From: Mytilus galloprovincialis
Taxonomy: Eukaryota; Mollusca; Bivalvia; Mytilida; Mytilidae
Assembly (NCBI RefSeq): GCF_965363235.1
Contig: NC_134849.1
Location: 55,188,122-55,252,121, forward strand
Length of the DNA stretch: 64,000 nucleotides
Reading direction: 5' to 3'
Position 1 is the first letter of the stretch; each line of letters opens with the position of its first letter. This document shows positions 14,101-23,860 of this stretch, piece after piece. The notes below the pieces were generated by a model, which had not been told where the DNA came from, ran no database searches, and saw only the letters and a program-made list of their open reading frames with translations. The position numbers and the translations under genes were made by a program.

Positions 14101-17100
14101 CAGATAACACGGAAAATAGATCCACTATAAACGCTTTCAACGCAACTAAATTCTGTGAGGATGAAGGCAGTTTCGTGAGATGGGATCCATCGTTGTCATG
14201 TACAAATTCTGAAGAAAGTTTTGACCAGAAACACTGGACCAGTATTAAGCGTTCAAAACAAATGTTCCTTTTAACAGCTTCTGGTAAATGAAGAGTAGGA
14301 TTGTTTTCATTTGTAAATGCATTTGTCTTTTCAAAGACCGACACATATTTTCCAGGATTAAAGCGAAGCACTTAATCAAAACGTATACCAAAATCAGATC
14401 AAAAAAGTAAACAGATGAAGCACATTCAACTATCATGTATAAATCCTCAATCCTGTAACGTGATTTCCGTGTTTGCGATATCAACATTTTACACGTATTA
14501 CTATAGATATTATCATTTGATAAAGTTATGAAATAAAATGTCTACATTTATATATTGGCAAGGTCTGATTATATTTTTTGGCAAATGAAACGTTAAGAAA
14601 ACAAAGCACTGTCATAGCTTTATAGAGCCTCGGTGATCTGGTACGCGTGTTAGTCTTGAGTCTGGAGATAGGTTCGCACTCAGGCCAGGTCAAACCAAAG
14701 GCTTGAAATCTTAAAACTATTATTTGCTGTTTTCCCGCTAAACTCGCGGCATATACCAAAAAGGCGGACTAATCCAAAAGGGAATTAAGTTGAAGACAAA
14801 AAAAACAAAAACAAACGAAAACTAAACACAATTTAAAAAAAGTTTAAAACAGCAAACATGTACCATTTTGTATAGGGCATTATAAAGAAATGATTGCTCC
14901 CATTGAAGATCATTCACTCTGCAAAACGTTTTAATTGTAATTGTACTGAATGCGTTTGAAAAAATACGACTGGTCTGTCAGCATACTCTCAATCAGACGA
15001 GTATGATATTGCCATTTCAAAATGTTTTAAATTCAGTTATTCCGTTCACTATACTACTACGGTCGCAAATACTAGACATGAAAAGGGTTATTCCTCCCGT
15101 CCATGACTTTAATAGGATAATACTCAGTCTGTTATTTTGTTTTCATTTGGTAGGGGGATGTTAGGGTCAGAGTAGCTTTTTGTAGATTATTCCCACTTTC
15201 TTGAGTTTTTCGTTTCGTATGGTCAGATATTGAAAAGTCCTTGTCAAAGGTAAGCACAATATTATATACTTTCAGATGAGAACGTAACATTGAAGCCGTT
15301 ACAGTGTATAGGACTTGATACGTATGGAGACATGTATACGTTTGTTGAACCATCAGTAGTTAACTGCACTGAGTTAAGGCCATTTTATTGTAGATATAGT
15401 ACGTAGAGGTTTTTGATAAATGAAAGAAAATGCTTAGTTTAAAAGTTGACAACTAAACATTTGACAGTAAATTATACAAACCTGCACAACTGACGCCCAT
15501 TGCATTGCCAATATTTGATATAATAGTTATATTAGGCAAACGACTAAGGTTCTCATGATAGTTTTCAAAATTCAAATTCAATTTGGTACATAATGCTGCG
15601 TTCACACGTGATTCGAATTAGATTTGCATTAACTAATTCCAATTACTAGTTTAATTCGCATTCGAAACGTTATACGTTCGAACGTAAATTCTAATTTGAA
15701 TTGCACAGCGCGTCAAATTCGCTTTACTGTCCTAACGACATTAACTTTTGAATCGCAAAATTCGAATTACAAAATTAGAAAGTGACCACACCACAGTTAA
15801 ATTCGAATTAATGCGAATTAACTCATTCGTAAAACGCATTTCTAATGCGAATTAGATATAATGACAATCAGCCAATTCGAATTGAAAAAAGAGGAGTGTG
15901 AACGCGATTAGTCAATTCGATTCGCATTCGATTCGACTCGAATTAAATGAACGTTTGAACGAGGCATAATAATACCGAATTCTAAGGAAATTAAAAGTCC
16001 CAGGTCAAACGGCAACACCAAAATCTCAAACTCGTCAAAAACATAAAATTGTAAATTTGCTGTATTAAAAGGAAAAACTGTTGTTGGACAGACGGTGTTG
16101 CTACATTGTAATTGACAGTTTATCAGATGTTTTAACGCAATTTGAAACGTGCTTGGATTCTTGGTCCGGGTTATACATATCTTAAATGATCGCCAATGTG
16201 TTCTATATTCCACGTACTGTTTAAAATATTTGTTTCTGGATACTCCGTCTACTAGTGAAAAGCAACACGCAAAAAAAGGTTTACGCATTTTGGTATTAAA
16301 GATTAATACATATGACCATGTACGAAGTTGCAAACTATAAATTTTCCTTTTTTTACACATGAAACTTTATTTTCAAATATGGAATTTAAAAATGACAATA
16401 AAGATGAATGTTATTAATATGTTAATGCACTCGCTTTGAACTTGAATGGTCTATACATTGTATATAGAAATAAGAAGATGTGGTGTGAGTGCCAATGAGT
16501 CAACATCATATCCAAGTCACACTACTGTAACCCTTTGTTTACTTAGATTTACTGTATGTCGTTATTTATATACAGGGTTACGCCCACTGATAAACAGCGC
16601 ATCCAATGAATCACAAGGACACAATGTTACCATGGAAATGCCTGACAACAGTCACATTACTCCTTACCTCATACCAGGTACTATCTAAGAATAGAATAAC
16701 ACATTCATAATTTTTTATGCTCCACCTACGATAGTAGCGGGGCATTATGTATTCTGGTCTGTGCGTCCGTTCGTCCGTTCGTCCGTCCGTCCGTTCGTTC
16801 GTCCGTCTGTTCGTTCTTCCCGCTTCAGGTTAAAGTTGTTGGTCAAGGTAGTTTTTGATGAAGCTACAGTCCAATCAACTTGAAACTTAGTTCACATGTT
16901 CCTTATGATATGATCTTTCTATCTAATTTTACAGCCAAATTAGACTTTTGACCTGAACATAGAAAATGGAAGTTCCAGTTTCAGGTTAAAGTTTTTGGTC
17001 AAGGTAGTTTTTGATGAAGTTGAAGTCCAATCAACATGAAACTTAGTACACATGTTCCCTATGGTAAAGTATGATCTTTATAATTTAAATGCCAAATTAG

Positions 17101-18491
17101 ATTTTTATCCAATTTCACGGTCCATTGAACATTGAAATGATAGTGCAAGGTAGGCATTTGTGTACTTTGGACACATTCTTGTTAACCATATGTTCTTTAC
17201 GTCTACGAAATACGTGTTGGTATATTCAGTCTTGTTCTTAATCATGTGTTTTTATTAGCCTCTGTATTTGTTTCCGTCTATAAAGAAATCAGATTCAAGT
17301 CTGGTGCACACTAAATACCCGTCGTAGAGTGTTAATTTAAACTTTGAAGTGTTCACCACATATCATGCATATTGAGGTTATTTTGAAAAAATAAATAAAA
17401 GTTTCAGACATTCCTTATAATTAAATTTTAAATTCCATTTTAAGGAAGTAAATCATGAAAATCACATACTGATCCGTCTTTGTACTTATTCCAAAAGTTT
17501 CTAGAAAATCTTATCTAATATATTAGTAACTGTTTGGTTTTCAGGAGCTATAGCTGGAACTACTTTATTAGCCATTATTATTGGAGTAGTGATTTTTGTG
17601 TTTAGACGAAGGTTAGTCAACTACGATTTTTACAGGAATGACCTGCCTTATCTTAATTATATTTTTCAACATAACAAAACATTGAATGCTTTACAATTAT
17701 ATCAAATACGAAATATTAGCCGGCATGTTAGCATGGAGGGAAGTATAATGTTATGAACTTGAGTTACGACTCTTATTTTTAAGGCTGGACGACGCGATGC
17801 TTGCTTAATTTTGAATCATCTGTAGACGCGTGCTTTCATTTCTAATTGTGTTTCCAAAAATAACATTCTACTAGATAATTCATTCTTATAAATACTGGTT
17901 ACATTCTATACACATGTTGAGTCTAAAAGCAAGACTTTATAAACAAAACCCCCTCAGCAGGCATTGCATATATAGTGACATAGTTTTATCCGATGTGACC
18001 GAAATCTACCATAGATACAATGTATACAGTGTTGGAACCAATTTAAAATGTTACATTAAAAGGTCATTAAGATGATGTATGTTAAATGTGATGGCAGCTT
18101 TTTGTTTTGTTTTTGCAGATCAACTGAAAGAAAATCGGATGTAAGACAAGATGTGCAAAGGTCTAATAATGCAGAACAGATTGGACATGGAAAAAATCTA
18201 AATCGTTATTCCTACAGTGAGGTGAAAGTGGAGGGTAGTAATCAACACGTTAATATGATCGATAACGGGGACGATCAATACACAACAGGGACATCAGATG
18301 TATACGATCATTTGAATGAAAATAAGAAAAGAAAAATAAAAACTGAGAACCCACATGCTATATATGATCACGCTATTGCAGACAATGCTGAACCTGATTA
18401 CGACAGTACCAAACATGTAGTACAGACAAATCCGGATTACCAAGAAGTACGAATTGGTAGCAAAGAGGAAATCATCAAAGAGAAGCTTTAA
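5072..18491 (+). CDS. Receptor A: CTLD/WSC type I membrane receptor with short tyrosine tail
   Basis: Ten coding exons: 5072-5159, 8648-8833, 9362-9477, 11768-11879, 13242-13367, 14104-14283, 15276-15398, 16576-16677, 17545-17611 and 18119-18491. Every junction is GT-AG, the phases are 1,1,0,1,1,1,1,1,2, and the frame totals 490 residues plus stop. Reading by eye: signal peptide about 1-25; CTLD1 N-half 30-91 (TWSEAKDFC, GGIL, WLGAY); WSC-like module 92-167 (GCY start, TCYC); CTLD1 C-half 168-209; CTLD2 210-310; stalk 311-344; transmembrane helix about 345-364 followed by RRR; tail 367-490. The tail has seven tyrosines, three in YxxV/L form (YSEV, YDHL, YQEV). Calcium/sugar motifs such as EPN or QPD with WND are absent, so classic lectin activity is doubtful. 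It is the most diverged and shortest of the three paralogues. Its function is unknown to me; a cell-surface signalling receptor is an inference. Confidence 0.85.
5190..5520 (+). mobile_element. Family R8 dispersed repeat with nested MITE
   Basis: Landmarks are AGATACCAGAGGGACAT, an ACCGAAACCCAGTAGTACA-like stretch, TATCAGGTGCTCCGG and CCGTCGTGTC. The same order is seen at 13718-14045 and 23385-23660. A MITE at 5228-5328 interrupts it. Confidence 0.55.
5228..5328. mobile_element. 101-bp MITE with 9-bp target duplication
   Basis: Ends TAGTCCGA / TCGGACTA, with inverted arms of about 35 bp (CTCTGACGTC on the left, GACGTCAGAG on the right). It is flanked on both sides by GTCGAAAAT (5219-5227, 5329-5337). 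A 9-bp duplication is typical of Mutator-like elements. Confidence 0.7.
6558..6698 (-). repeat. Family R7 fragment, minus
   Basis: Contains AATATGACAGTTGCTATCCATTC and GATTAGGGACTTCC, shared with 19681-19800, 28180-28290 and 53690-53770. Confidence 0.45.
6924..7293. mobile_element. Probable TTAA-type MITE, degenerate
   Basis: The left end AAGGATGTTCGCC and right end GTGAACATGCTTAA are imperfect inverted repeats related to the ends at 25460-25826. A TTAA is clear only on the right. Confidence 0.35.
8648..8833 (+). CDS. Receptor A exon 2 (CTLD1 N-half)
   Basis: Acceptor ATTTCAG, donor g|GTAAGT, phase 1-1. It encodes TFYNERKTWSEAKDFCFVNG and later WLGAYSLITPWSGVF. The W..A..FC...GG.L and WLG patterns match the first half of a C-type lectin fold. 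Confidence 0.8.
9362..9477 (+). CDS. Receptor A exon 3 (WSC-like, first half)
   Basis: Acceptor TACATTAG, donor AAG|GTAATT, phase 1-0. It starts GCYFWNEDDR and contains EECQIRCP and ECFAFK, the cysteine spacing of a WSC domain start. Confidence 0.8.
10230..10460 (+). repeat. Family R1-related fragment
   Basis: Contains a GAATACTCACAGTTACTGA stretch and TTCAAAGTCATTGACAATTA, also seen at 21535-21570 and 22505-22550. It lies in intron 3 of receptor A. Confidence 0.35.
10500..10775 (-). mobile_element. Family R3 repeat (GTCCGT-rich), minus
   Basis: On the minus strand it has a GTCCGTTCGTCCGTTCG run, a CCCGCTTCAGGTTAA box and the end GTGTACTATTGGCACATTCTTG. It matches 16717-17185, 30507-30775 and 45430-45730. 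No ORF is seen, and it looks like a SINE-like or non-autonomous element. Confidence 0.6.
10948..11205 (-). mobile_element. Diverged copy of the GGTACC-ended MITE (see 32982)
   Basis: Shares AACACTA..TTTGATTAT, AGTTATCTCCCTGTAGTGT and TTTGACCCGTTGATAAAA in reverse order with 32982-33262. One terminal repeat is eroded. A further partial copy is at about 11575-11650. Confidence 0.5.
11768..11879 (+). CDS. Receptor A exon 4 (WSC-like, second half)
   Basis: Acceptor ATTTTAG, donor c|GTAAGT, phase 0-1. It encodes EKTCYCLNSEN, then KKCSD and DYVFIYR. The CYC motif and aromatic end fit the second half of a WSC module. The exon is too short to stand out as an ORF and was found by homology with the exons at 26172 and 48158. 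Confidence 0.8.
11998..12250 (+). repeat. Family R7 repeat, plus
   Basis: Contains GAACTCCGTGGATAATTCAA, GAATGGACAACAAATGTCA and ATTATATTGACAACGATGCG, the reverse of 19540-19815 and 28000-28310. Confidence 0.5.
12375..12500 (-). repeat. Monomer of the roughly 104-bp satellite-like repeat
   Basis: On the minus strand it reads GGTGATATCCATTTGACGTG, CTTATACATCCCGTCAATAC and so on, matching the tandem units at 27583-27840. Confidence 0.4.
12640..12802. mobile_element. Fold-back element with long hairpin
   Basis: The arms run from TAAGAAATGACTGTAATATT to AATATTACAGTCATTCCTTA. The inner arms are TGGTGCACACTG / CAGTGTGCACCA, around a GC-rich centre near TTCGCGCG. A weak relative may lie at 17285-17420. 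It is in intron 4 of receptor A. Confidence 0.6.
13242..13367 (+). CDS. Receptor A exon 5 (CTLD1 C-half)
   Basis: Acceptor TTTGTAG, donor g|GTAATG, phase 1-1. It encodes YNCIAVECKN, AENC and YNVLCG. The C..C, NC and LC pattern matches exon 5 of B and C. Confidence 0.8.
13718..14045 (+). mobile_element. Family R8 repeat, 60 bp before receptor A exon 6
   Basis: Contains AGATACCAGAGGGACAGTCA, AACACAACATAGAAAACTAA, GATATCAGGTGCTCCAGAAA and GTCGTGTTGCTTATGTGATA. The distal end lies just upstream of the exon 6 acceptor. Confidence 0.55.
14104..14283 (+). CDS. Receptor A exon 6 (CTLD2 N-half)
   Basis: Acceptor TATTTCAG, donor g|GTAAAT, phase 1-1. It encodes ATKFCEDEGSFVRW, SCTN and HWTSIKRS, matching exon 6 of B and C (C...GSFL.W, WTSATR). 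A 163-residue open frame on the other strand overlaps it and is a shadow. Confidence 0.8.
15276..15398 (+). CDS. Receptor A exon 7 (CTLD2 C-half)
   Basis: Acceptor CTTTCAG, donor a|GTACGT, phase 1-1. It encodes LQCIGLD, VNCTE and RPFYCRY, carrying three cysteines in the order expected for the end of a CTLD. Confidence 0.8.
15595..15912. mobile_element. AATTCGAATT-rich MITE in intron 7 of receptor A
   Basis: The ends are GCGTTCACAC / GTGTGAACGC. The interior is filled with ATTCGAATT and TTCGCATTCGA variants in both orientations, giving a partly palindromic element of about 310 bp. Confidence 0.55.
16460..16525 (+). repeat. Family R1 head, 50 bp before receptor A exon 8
   Basis: AATAAGAAGATGTGGTGTGA and GCCAATGAGTCAACA are the standard R1 start. 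The copy stops after about 65 bp. Confidence 0.5.
16576..16677 (+). CDS. Receptor A exon 8 (stalk)
   Basis: Acceptor ATACAG, donor g|GTACTA, phase 1-1. It encodes a cysteine-free, Asn/Ser/Thr-rich linker (NSASNESQGHNVT). It is the longest of the three stalks (34 codons against 23 in B and 16 in C). Confidence 0.75.
16717..17185 (+). mobile_element. Family R3 repeat with internal duplication
   Basis: A run of TCCG-type units (16765-16815) is followed by CAGGTTAAAGTTGTTGGTCA. The block containing CAGGTTAAAGTTTTTGGTCA and TGATGAAGTTGAAGTCCAAT is then repeated about 155 bp further on, before the end TGTACTTTGGACACATTCTT. Confidence 0.6.
17545..17611 (+). CDS. Receptor A exon 9 (transmembrane)
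   Basis: Acceptor TTTTCAG, donor ag|GTTAGT, phase 1-2. It encodes AIAGTTLLAIIIGVVIFVF followed by arginines, giving a single helix and stop-transfer signal. Confidence 0.85.
18119..18491 (+). CDS. Receptor A exon 10 (cytoplasmic tail)
   Basis: Acceptor TTTTGCAG, phase 2, ending at TAA (18489-18491). Its motifs are RYSYSEVKV, SDVYDHLNE, HAIYDHA, PDYDST and PDYQEV. It is charged and has no predicted fold. It lacks the repeat arrays of B and C and may represent the unexpanded form. Confidence 0.85.
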
Positions 18492-18626
18492 TTTTTCACT
18501 CAAACTGAAGTGACTGAACACCATAGAAACTAGTTCTTGCTTTTATGCAAATATAGGTTTATTTGCTTTTCCAACAATCACATTTGATTGAAAGTCGGAA
18601 ACACATATTTTTTATACTGATTCATT

Positions 18627-18637
18627 AATAAAATAAA
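18627..18637 (+). other. Probable polyadenylation signal of receptor A
   Basis: Two overlapping AATAAA hexamers lie about 136 bp after the stop codon. Confidence 0.5.
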
Positions 18638-18704
18638 GCATACTGTTATGTGAAATTTCGTTGTATGCTACATTATTTTATGCATAGATCTTTATATAGA
18701 TTAG

Positions 18705-18895
18705 ACCGTTGGTTTTCCCGTTTGAATGGTTTTACATTACTAATTTTTGGGGCACTGTACAGCTTGCTGTTCGGTTTGAGCCAAGGCTTCGTGTTGAGTC
18801 CGTACCTTAATTGACCTATAATGATTTACTTTTATTAATTGTAGTTTTGGATGGAGAGTTGTCTCATTGACCCTCATACTACATCTTCCTATATC
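18705..18895 (-). repeat. Family R6 repeat
   Basis: Shares AGCTTGCTGTTCGGT, CGTACCTTAATTGACCTATA and GATGGAGAGTTGTCTCATTG with 41330-41470 and in part with 26325-26420. Confidence 0.5.
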
Positions 18896-19093
18896 TATTA
18901 TCTGTCAAAATAGGAAGGACCGATAACTCTGCATGGGAGATTAATTAATTTTGTAGTATACAAGAAAAACGGTGATCTCTATCTCAATTCCCATTATCGT
19001 GAGTGTGTGTTGTATATATATATATATATCATGATATTAAATGTATCTTTGCTAATAAAAACACAATGCATTTCCAAGATTTTTTTTTTGTTG

Positions 19094-19480
19094 CTTTATT
19101 AAAATTGAGAAAGGAAACGGGGAATGTGTCAAATAGACAACAACCCGACCATAGAACAGCAGAAGGTCACCAATAGATCTTCAATGCAGGGAGAAATTCC
19201 TGTACCTGGGGGCGTCCTTCAGCTGGCTCCTAAACATATACTAGTTCAGTGACAATAAACTCCATACTAAACTCCAAATTATACACAAGAAACTAAAATT
19301 AAAGATAATACAAGTCAAACAAAGGCCAGAGGCTCCTGACTTCGGTCAGGCGCAAAATTGCGGTGGGGCTAAACATGTTTATGAGAACTCAAACCTCCCC
19401 CTATACCTCTAGCCAATGTAGAACACTAAACGCATAGCAATACGCACATTTAAATTCAATTCAAGAGAACTCCGAGTCTG
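19094..19480 (+). mobile_element. Family R2 repeat
   Basis: Landmarks are TTGAGAAAGGAAACGGGGAA, CCAATAGATCTTCAATGCAG, CGTCCTTCAGCTGGCTCCTA and CCTCTAGCCAATGTAGAACA. Shared with 26960-27305, 36064-36250 and part of 48825-48960. It shows no coding capacity. Confidence 0.6.
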
Positions 19481-19539
19481 ATGTCAGAAGATGTAACAAA
19501 AACAAATTAGTCTCTACCTGATGTTGATTTATAAGCATA

Positions 19540-19815
19540 TAAACATTTATTGAGTGTGATTATTTCATTGCCTGTTTGATTTGTTCACGCATTGTTGTCA
19601 ATACAATGGAAATTAATGAGACTACAAATGAGAAGTTTAGCTAGCTATAAAACCACTTCAATTCAACATTTTCTACATAAAAGAAATGCCTGTGCCAAGT
19701 AAGGAATATGACAGTTGTTGTCCATTCGTTTGGGTTTTGATTTGGCCATTTGATTAGAGACTTTCCGTTTTGAATTTTCCTCGGAGTTCAGTACATTTGT
19801 AATTTTACTTTTTTT
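19540..19815 (-). repeat. Family R7 repeat, minus
   Basis: Contains TGTCAATACAATGGAAATTA, AGGAATATGACAGTTGTTGT and TTTCCTCGGAGTTCAGTACA, matching 28000-28310. Confidence 0.5.
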
Positions 19816-19987
19816 CAAGTCTCAACGGTGATGAAAGTTATTGCAAGAGGTCGTGGTACATTTGTAACGACATTGAAAAAGATGTTTTAAAGTGATTCTT
19901 TTGTGGTGTTATTTCTGAATAAGAAGACTTTCAGAGTCGGTGTAATAGATATGTTCATACAATTATCAGGTATTGAGTCTGTTCTTT

Positions 19988-20330
19988 TTTACTTTTTTTT
20001 TTTTTTTTTTTTTTTTTATCTCTGGTGATCGATTGATTGCTAGGTGCTATCAAGGACTTTATATACTAAGAATAGTATATATTAGTATTGAAAGTCCCTG
20101 ATGCTATGCGCCACTTTAAGCACTAATTCGTGCTTTTCCGATGCGGTCATGCAGTTTTTATATGTGGAAGAAACCGGAGGTCCCAGAGAGATCTATCGTT
20201 TGGTAGGAAAACTATCAACCCTTGTCAACTAGGATTGGAGTCGATCGCACATGTCATGTGCGGGATTCGAAATCACAATCAGTTCGACTATTCACTGCAC
20301 TCGATCATCGATTACTTTAGGTTTTTATTA
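19988..20330 (-). mobile_element. Possible SINE or LINE end with A-tail, minus
   Basis: A long T run (19989-20019), i.e. a poly-A tail on the minus strand, borders a 300-bp unit that includes CGATTGATTGCTAGGTGCTA. The family is not recognised. Confidence 0.35.
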
Positions 20331-20687
20331 TGATGTGTGATTACTATTTCGTATCATTTTTGCAAATTAATATAAAAACATATACATCCTGAAAGGTAAG
20401 TAAAGACGTGTAATTATATATGTATATGTTTGTTGGTGTTCGATAGTGTTCGGTGATCAAAAGACAAGCCATTAAATTGGCAGCAACCAACACACAATTA
20501 ACAAATCGTAAAGTGCAAAGCCCTTGAATAATATAATCAAGAAGAGTTCTTGTAATTATGTTCTATAATTTCGACAATTAATGAAAGATATCCAACAATG
20601 AACAAAGGGAGAAGTCATATCATAAAACTAGAAGAAACAAAGATTGACATGCAAAGAAAATCAATTCAAAGCCCTATGATACAAAAA

Positions 20688-21010
20688 AGAAGATGTGGTA
20701 TGATTGCCAATGAGATAACTTTCCACAAGAGATCAAGTGACATAGAAATAGGAACTATACATTTTGTAGGTCACCGTATGGCCTCGACAATGAATAAAGC
20801 CCATTCCGCATAGTCAGATATAAAAGACCCCAAATAACAAATGTAAAACAATCCAAACGAGATGTACAAAAAATAAACGAAAAACATATACTAGTAGGTA
20901 AGACATTAATAAAAGACAACCACTGAAATACAGGCTCCTGACTTGGGACATGCAAATACATACATAATGTGGCGGGGTTAGTTTAAGCATACATATTTAT
21001 CTATAGTGGA
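20688..21010 (+). mobile_element. Family R1 repeat
   Basis: AGAAGATGTGGTATGATTGC starts the copy. It continues through GGTCACCGTATGGCCTCGAC, CCCATTCCGCATAGTCAGAT and GGCTCCTGACTTGGGACATG to TGTGGCGGGGTTAGTTTAAG. Confidence 0.65.
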
Positions 21011-21049
21011 TTGGGAAACAAATTATTGAAACTTATATTAATCCCTTTC

Positions 21050-21332
21050 CCCTTTGCGGGTGCGAGTGCTGCTATGTAGCGGTATTGGCCTGCTCTTTTT
21101 CGAAATCTACAAGGGTTCCATTTATTGCAAGAGATACGGCTCTCTCATAACACGGGTCAGCCATTTATCGTCCCCTTTTGTCAGACTATCATCGTTCCTC
21201 AAGACCATACTCGCATATGGTGTCAAGGGAGAGTCGAAAATTCAGTCCCTGAAATTTTCTCCCCGCAACGGGGATCGAACCAGGAACCTTTGTGTTAGTA
21301 GTCCGATGTGCTAACCACTACACAACGGCTCT
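21050..21332 (-). mobile_element. tRNA-headed SINE, minus
   Basis: On the minus strand the head has a pol III A box (TAGTGGTTAGCACATCGG) and B box (GGTTCGATCCC), separated as in a tRNA, then a CGTTGCGGGGAGA stem. It continues into a non-tRNA body of about 200 bp. It is not a functional tRNA because the acceptor stem does not close and there is no clear anticodon loop. Confidence 0.55.
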
Positions 21333-21930
21333 TCAATGTGACGGGGTTAAACATGTAACCGGGATCCAAACCCTCTCCTAACCAGTGACAATGTTGTAAC
21401 AGTACAACATAAGAACAAACTATAAAAATCATTTGAAAAGGCTTAACTCATCAGATTGATACACATCTAACACAAATACCGAGTGGACGTGGCCGGGTGC
21501 GTGTATATCTCAACAACAAAAAGACGTATTAATATTAGAGTACTCGCAGTTACCGTATTCTTGACAATTTGAGCCGCTATCTTTTGTTTTCTTGAGAACT
21601 CAGTAGCGGTAGGATGTGTAGATGTGCTAACCACTACACAACATCTCTTCAATGTGACGGGGTTAAACATGTTACCGGGATCCAAACCCTCTCTTAACCT
21701 GTGACAATATTGTAACAGTACAACATAAGAATCGGTTGAAAAGGCTTAACTCATCAGATGGATACACATCTAACACAAATACCGAGTGGACGTGGCCGGG
21801 TACTTGTATATCTCAACAACAAAAAGACGTTATGATATAAGAGTACTCGCAGTTGCCATATTCTTGACAATGTGAGCCGCTATCTTTCGTTTTCTTGAGA
21901 ACTCAGAAGCGGTAGGAATGTGTGTGTTTC
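21305..21930 (+). repeat. Two-copy tandem duplication, period about 316 bp
   Basis: The unit beginning GATGTGCTAACCACTACACA occurs at 21305 and again at 21621. Each copy continues with GACGGGGTTAAACATGT, AAGGCTTAACTCATCAGAT and GAGTACTCGCAGTT, and differs by few bases. The unit joins the SINE head to R1 sequence, so the duplication came after the SINE insertion. Confidence 0.7.
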
Positions 21931-22319
21931 TCGTTTGAGTTCTTGTCAGTGTAATACAACATGTACATAATAAACACATCGCATGATGCACTAGTCTCGT
22001 CTGAATTATTAAATTACATAGACAAAAAGCAGACTGTGGTACTTAACAGTACTAGTTCTTAGTGTAGCGATAAGTGAACACAATAGGGGTCCAGTTTATA
22101 TTCTTAAATCATACAATAAAAAAGCTGGAATCTACTTAAATTTGGAAATGAAATAGTTTGTCTCCTGTGCCACAGCACCACGTTGGTATGTGTAGGAGAC
22201 TAGGTACTGAATTTCCATTTGAAACAAAGATAATGTCTACCACATATAAAGAGAACTAGGTTCAGCAACTCGTATGAAATAGATATCGTTCAATAAAATC
22301 TCTCAATAGTTAATATATA

Positions 22320-22570
22320 TCCCCATAACCTGGAACAGTGGTGTCACAGTACAGTTTAAGAATAAACTATAAAAATCAGTTAAAAAGGCCTTTATAACTT
22401 ATTAGATTAACACAAAGCACATAAACAACTAACAAAAACATAGACCGGACGTGGAAGGGAATTAATGCATCTTCAACTTATTACAAAAAAAAAAAGTACA
22501 GATGTGAGTCAGAGTACTCACAGTTACCGACAGCTATATCAAAGCCAATAACAGCTAATGAAATAAATCA
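22320..22570 (+). repeat. Family R1 fragment
   Basis: Contains CAGTGGTGTCACAGTACA, CTATAAAAATCAGTTAAAAA and GAGTACTCACAGTTACCGAC, matching the distal R1 part. Confidence 0.45.
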
Positions 22571-22769
22571 TGCTTCTAAGACTAAAACCTATTACTATGA
22601 AATTAATAGTAACTGTTATAAAAATTATCCCAAATGCGCCTGTATGTAATGAACTCATCTGGCACTAATATACGCTATTTAGTCTTAAGGAGGCGATTAC
22701 TAGAAATATTTAGAATGATTTGTGTGTGGACATAAGGGTAGGTTGACTTGCCTCATTAACGGAGTCAGA

Positions 22770-22910
22770 ACCTTTTTAATAAGGGGGATGGAGCACTGAC
22801 TGCCATAGGAGCCCACTACAGCCATGTTTCAGTGATTCCCTATGTTTTATAAAAAAAATCTCCCACGAACAGAGGGGAGGGGGATCTCAAGGCCCCCTGG
22901 ATCCGCATAT
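22770..22910. mobile_element. Truncated GGCGGAT-type MITE
   Basis: Shares GACTGCC, TCAGTGATTCCCTAT and GGCCCCCTGGATCCGC with 46612-46781. The left end is missing. Confidence 0.4.
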
Positions 22911-23384
22911 GGACCTGCACGTAAAGAGTAAAATAAATAAAAAATGTATACAGTTAAACATGTATTAGTTGTTTAGGCGTACACATTCATGTATATTAAT
23001 ATACCACATATCTTTAACATCATCTAAATCCTGTTACACTGTACATGTAATTGCTAGGATATTAGGATTATAAATTAAATTTATGAGATGTATTTTTGTT
23101 TTGAATAATTATGTATATCCGTTTCAAAACAATGAAGGTAAGTGTATTGTTATTTTCTTTTTGTAATTTACACTGATAAACTCTATTTTCATTCTAAATC
23201 TTATAATTCTCAAATAATTCTGAACACTTCGTGATTCTAATTCCATACTTAGATTTAAGTTGTCAGTCCGTAATGTATACTTTTGCTTTCCTTTTTTTCT
23301 CGTAATGAAATATATTGTTTTTCAAGAGGCAAATTACTGTACTGTTTAAAGTTGTTGTTGTCGTTAGAAACAAGCGTGTTAAAG

Positions 23385-23660
23385 AGAGACAAAGATACCA
23401 TAAGGATATTCAAACTTACAACTCAAAAACAATCTGACAAATTCAAGAAATGGTGAAAAAAGTTAGGACCTCGGGATTTCATGTCTTTAAGCCCGGGATT
23501 TCGGCATCAGGACCCCTCCGACCCACCTCGACAAACAACAGTTCACAAAACACAACATAGTAAACTAATTAAAAATATTGAGCAACACGACACCCATCAA
23601 AAACTAAGGGTGATATCAGGTGCTCCGAAAGGGTAAGCAGTTCTGCTCAACACATGGGGA
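23385..23660 (+). mobile_element. Family R8 repeat
   Basis: Contains AAAGATACCATAAGGATATT, CAAAACACAACATAGTAAAC and GGTGATATCAGGTGCTCCGA. It lies 200 bp upstream of receptor B's start exon. Confidence 0.5.
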
Positions 23661-23860
23661 GCCCAGGAAGCTGAAAATAAAAATTCTTGTAACCGTTTAA
23701 TACTTTTTGGGTCCTTACCATCAATCGAAATAAAAATGTACAACAGAGTCATTTTTTTATAATTTTGAATTCATGTGAAAATCATGTTTGAAAAAAAAAG
23801 GATTGTGAATATAAAGTTGCTATAATGTTTTCAGATAGACTCAAAGAATGACAACCAAAA

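Noticed and set aside
13880-14371. A 163-residue open frame on the minus strand
   Set aside because: It overlaps receptor A exon 6 antisense and a family R8 repeat. It has no recognisable motif, while the + strand exon matches its paralogues in phase and sequence.
15908-16360. A 150-residue open frame on the minus strand
   Set aside because: It begins in the edge of a MITE and has no start context, domain or paralogue. It probably stays open by chance.
21260-21332. A possible tRNA gene on the minus strand
   Set aside because: A and B boxes are present, but the acceptor stem does not pair and the sequence runs into a SINE body, so it is a tRNA-derived SINE head.
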